A model generated the notes under the pieces. That model did not search any database, had not been told where the DNA came from, and worked only from the letters and a program-made list of their open reading frames with translations. Both the position numbers and the translations under genes were made by a program. This document shows positions 9,724-11,638 of a DNA stretch of 11,638 nucleotides, in pieces. The stretch covers positions 1-11,638 of the forward strand of contig NZ_LSJM01000122.1 of NCBI RefSeq assembly GCF_001557215.1, given 5' to 3'. This stretch comes from Sphingomonas sp. CCH9-E2. GTDB lineage: Bacteria; Pseudomonadota; Alphaproteobacteria; Sphingomonadales; Sphingomonadaceae. The number at the start of each line of letters is the position of its first letter. The stretch's first letter is position 1.

Positions 9724-10098
9724 ATGGCGAACCGACAGTCCTTTACGCACCGCATCCGGGTCGAGGCGCATGCCGTGTGGCTGGCCGTGCGCGATCCACG
9801 CACGCCGGTATTCGCCAAGCTGGTCGGGCTGCTGGTCGCCGCCTATGCGCTGTCGCCGATCGACCTGATCCCCGATTTCATCCCGGTGCTGGGGCTGGTT
9901 GACGATGCGATCCTGATCCCGGCGGGCGTGTGGCTGTTCGAGCGACTGGTTCCCGCCGGATTGATGGCCGAACACCGCGCGACCGCCGAAGCCGCGTCGC
10001 AGCGCCCGGTGAGCCGCTGGGGCGTTGCCATCGTGATCGCGCTATGGGCACTGATCGCCTTCGTCGTCTATGAGTTCCTGATGCTTGGGTACGACTAA
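9724..10098 (+). CDS. DUF1232 (YkvA-like) small membrane protein
   Basis: A 124-residue protein with the DUF1232 signature in the middle: DPRTPVFAKLVGLLVAAYAL (24-43) running into SPIDLIPDFIPVLGLVDD (44-61). The family is widespread and of unknown function; it is expected to be membrane-associated. A second hydrophobic helix at about 100-118 (VAIVIALWALIAFVVYEFL) near the C-terminus supports two membrane segments with a short charged linker (80-98) between them. The chosen ATG at 9724 matches where homology should begin; an in-frame ATG at 9550 lies inside the thiolase gene and would cross the terminator. No good Shine-Dalgarno is visible before the start. It is a single gene between the thiolase terminator and an intergenic repeat. 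Confidence 0.85.
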   Translation: MANRQSFTHRIRVEAHAVWLAVRDPRTPVFAKLVGLLVAAYALSPIDLIPDFIPVLGLVDDAILIPAGVWLFERLVPAGLMAEHRATAEAASQRPVSRWGVAIVIALWALIAFVVYEFLMLGYD

Positions 10099-10126
10099 GC
10101 CGGGTATTGCCCGCCTGTCCCGCGCT

Positions 10127-10209
10127 CCGTCCGTGCTGAACTTGTCGACGCGCCTTCCCTGCGCTCTGTGAAGGCAGTACTCGGCCTTCGACAGGCTCAG
10201 GCTAAACGG
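10127..10209. repeat. Sphingomonad-type intergenic inverted repeat (REP-like) with nested hairpin
   Basis: CTGAACTTGTCGA (10136-10148) and TCGACAGGCTCAG (10188-10200) are inverted arms matching at 11 of 13 positions; CCGT at 10127 and ACGG at 10206 extend the symmetry. Inside, GCCTTC (10152-10157) and GAAGGC (10170-10175) form a second perfect stem. The CTGAGC(C/T)TGTCGA arm is familiar to me as a dispersed intergenic element in sphingomonad genomes. It lies between two convergent genes, where it could act as a transcription end or mRNA-stabilising structure. No transposase is linked to it here. Confidence 0.75.
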
Positions 10210-10239
10210 CTGTTGGAGAATGGCCGCTACCCACCCCGC

Positions 10240-11469
10240 TCAGCTGTGCGTCGCGATCCATTCTTCCAGCACCGGGGCGATGCGGTTGCGCCATTTGCTG
10301 CCGTTGAAGATGCCGTAATGGCCGACATCGGGGGCCATGTGATATTTCTTCATCTTGGCCGGCAGCTTGGTCGCGATGGTCAGCGCGGCCTTGGTCTGGC
10401 CGAGGCCTGAGATATCGTCCTTCTCACCCTCGATCGCCAGCAGCGCGGTGTCGGTGATCGCGGCGGGATCGACGCGCCGGCCGCGGTGCATCATCTCGCC
10501 CTTGGGCAACGCGTGCGACTGGAACACGACGTCGATGGTCTGCAGGTAGAATTCCGACGTCATGTCGCACACCGCGCGATATTCGTCGTAGAAGCGCATC
10601 GTCGCCTCGGCGCTCTCGTCGTCGCCCTTGACCAGATGCTTGAACATTTCCCAGTGGGAAATCATGTGATTGCCAAGGTTCATCGTCATGAACCCGGCGA
10701 GCTGGAGGAAGCCCGGATAGACGGTGCGCCCCGCGCCCGGATAGGTCGCCGGGACGGTCGCGATCACATTCTGCTTGAACCAGCTGTGCGGCCGTTCGGT
10801 CGCCAGCGTGTTGACCGCGGTCGGCGCCTCACGCGTGTCGATCGGGCCGCCCATCATGGTCAGCGTGCGCGGCGTGTTGGGATGCTTGTCGGCGTTCATC
10901 AGCGCGACGGCGGCATAGACCGGCACCGATGGCTGGCACACCGCAAGCACATGCGGGCGGGCGTCGCCCTCCGCGCCGATCGTGGCGAGGAATTCGATGA
11001 CATAATCGACATAGTCGTCGAGATCGAAACGCCCGTCGCTCAGCGGCACCTGTCGCGCGTCGCGCCAGTCGGTGATGTAGACATCGGCGACCGGCAGCAT
11101 CCGCTGGACCGTGCCGCGCAGCAGCGTGGCGAAATGGCCGCTCATCGGTGCGACGATCAGCAGCTTGGGTCCGCCCTCCACCCCTTCGCGCACGAAGCGC
11201 TTGAGCTGGCCGAACGGCTTGCGCAGCACGATCTCCTCATGGACCGAAACCTGCTTGCCGTCGATTTCGGTGAAATCCAGCCCGAATTCGGGCTTGCCGC
11301 GCGGCGCCGAGGCATGGGCAAACACTTCGAGCGCGGAGGCGAGAATCGGGCCGCCGCCGAAATAGGCGAAGGGATTGGCCGGGTTGTTGAGCAGGCCCGC
11401 GCTGAAATTCGCCAGCGCGCTCGCGCCGGCCAGCATCGAGCGCTGAAGTTCATAGGCGTTATACAGCAT
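10240..11469 (-). CDS. phaZ: Intracellular polyhydroxyalkanoate depolymerase
   Basis: A 409-residue alpha/beta hydrolase of the intracellular PHB/PHA depolymerase family (PhaZ of Cupriavidus type), which mobilises stored polyester from cytoplasmic granules. The N-terminus MLYNAYELQRSMLAGASA is characteristic. The nucleophile is a cysteine instead of the usual serine: LAVCQPSVP (175-183) with Cys178. The other triad residues fit Asp351 or Asp352 in IEGEKDDISGLGQT and His384 in VGHYGIF, and VYITDWRDARQVPL (130-142) is a further family block. There is no signal peptide, as expected for an intracellular enzyme. The ATG at 11469 was chosen because it gives the family's usual N-terminus; a TTG at 11475 would add two residues. 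The Shine-Dalgarno is weak (GGGG about 13 bases away). A good promoter lies upstream. Confidence 0.93.
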   Translation of the reverse strand: MLYNAYELQRSMLAGASALANFSAGLLNNPANPFAYFGGGPILASALEVFAHASAPRGKPEFGLDFTEIDGKQVSVHEEIVLRKPFGQLKRFVREGVEGGPKLLIVAPMSGHFATLLRGTVQRMLPVADVYITDWRDARQVPLSDGRFDLDDYVDYVIEFLATIGAEGDARPHVLAVCQPSVPVYAAVALMNADKHPNTPRTLTMMGGPIDTREAPTAVNTLATERPHSWFKQNVIATVPATYPGAGRTVYPGFLQLAGFMTMNLGNHMISHWEMFKHLVKGDDESAEATMRFYDEYRAVCDMTSEFYLQTIDVVFQSHALPKGEMMHRGRRVDPAAITDTALLAIEGEKDDISGLGQTKAALTIATKLPAKMKKYHMAPDVGHYGIFNGSKWRNRIAPVLEEWIATHS

Positions 11470-11486
11470 CGGCAATCAACATCCCC

Positions 11487-11500
11487 GCCCCGCGCGGGGC
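11487..11500 (-). promoter_or_regulatory. Perfect 14-bp palindrome in the phaZ leader
   Basis: GCCCCGCGCGGGGC is fully palindromic and lies between the predicted phaZ promoter and its start codon, 17 bases before the ATG. As DNA it could be an operator; as RNA its short self-complementary arms could fold near the ribosome binding site. Its composition is low in complexity, so chance is possible. Confidence 0.3.
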
Positions 11501-11521
11501 AATGACAACGGTCTCAATCGG

Positions 11522-11549
11522 TTTATAGCGGGCTCATGCTGCAGTGCAA
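11522..11549 (-). promoter_or_regulatory. Sigma-70 type promoter for phaZ
   Basis: On the minus strand TTGCAC (11549-11544) and TATAAA (11527-11522) are separated by 16 bases. Both boxes are good matches to the housekeeping consensus, and TATAAA stands out in this GC-rich sequence. Transcription would start near 11515, about 45 bases before the phaZ start and upstream of the GCCCCGCGCGGGGC palindrome. Confidence 0.6.
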
Positions 11550-11619
11550 ACGCGGCGTACCCGATTTTCGATCCGCGAAGCCTGTTCCCTTGCCTCCCGC
11601 TTCACGCTAGGCGGCGGCT

Positions 11620-11638
11620 ATGGCCGACAATCCGCAGC
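11620..11638 (+). CDS. Start of an unidentified gene, cut by the window edge
   Basis: ATG at 11620 opens a frame reading MADNPQ before the window ends; too little is visible to name it. GCTAGG at 11606-11611 could be a -10 box only 8 bases before the ATG, which would make the transcript leaderless or nearly so, and there is no clear Shine-Dalgarno apart from a GGCGGCGG run. The gene would be divergent from phaZ. Confidence 0.4.

Noticed and set aside
10486..11505. Plus-strand open frame of 339 residues opposite phaZ
   Set aside because: It is an antisense shadow: low-complexity Arg/His/Asp-rich protein with no motif, covering a well-supported phaZ gene.

Overview
The window is a GC-rich (roughly 65% by eye), densely coded stretch of bacterial chromosome. 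Gene content, codon use and an intergenic inverted repeat with CTGA-CTGTCGA arms all suggest a sphingomonad (Alphaproteobacteria, Sphingomonadaceae, Sphingomonas-like). I see no rRNA, tRNA, CRISPR, insertion sequence or phage gene, and no gene-free stretch longer than about 160 bases. Most of it is ordinary housekeeping and accessory metabolism; I found no convincing new multi-gene system, but several local details deserve a check.

Layout. (1) 125-3880, plus strand: aconitase acnA followed by three small genes, each starting inside the stop codon of the one before (ATGA, ATGA, GTGA). The three encode a small probably exported protein, a Tat-exported antibiotic-biosynthesis-monooxygenase-fold protein, and a second exported protein that looks like a distant paralogue of the first. 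(2) 3884-4816, minus: a secreted right-handed beta-helix protein, convergent with the preceding chain with only three bases between stop codons; its Shine-Dalgarno lies inside a leader hairpin. (3) 4901-5452, minus: a PfpI/DJ-1 family stress protein with a clear terminator. (4) 5555-7766, plus: a DNA topoisomerase IB gene broken by a +1 shift at a six-C run, then an MscS-type mechanosensitive channel nine bases downstream. (5) 7924-9598, plus: a MaoC/NodN-type hotdog dehydratase and a thiolase, ending at a strong intrinsic terminator. (6) 9724-10098, plus: a small DUF1232/YkvA-like membrane protein. (7) 10240-11469, minus: an intracellular polyhydroxyalkanoate depolymerase. (8) From 11620, the first codons of a further plus-strand gene cut by the window edge.

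How the genes may work together. The most coherent regulatory signal is between the PfpI gene and the topoisomerase. Two divergent GGAAC-N16-(T/C)(G/A)TT elements, back to back through a shared GTTCCGGAAC palindrome, resemble promoters of the alphaproteobacterial general stress sigma factor EcfG. This would place a protein-repair or protease-like enzyme on one side, and a DNA-relaxing enzyme plus an osmotic safety valve on the other, under common stress control. The 7.9-11.5 kb part is a carbon-storage/acyl-CoA neighbourhood: hydratase, thiolase and PHA depolymerase would act on 3-hydroxyacyl-CoA and acetoacetyl-CoA-type intermediates, though their precise substrates cannot be read from sequence.
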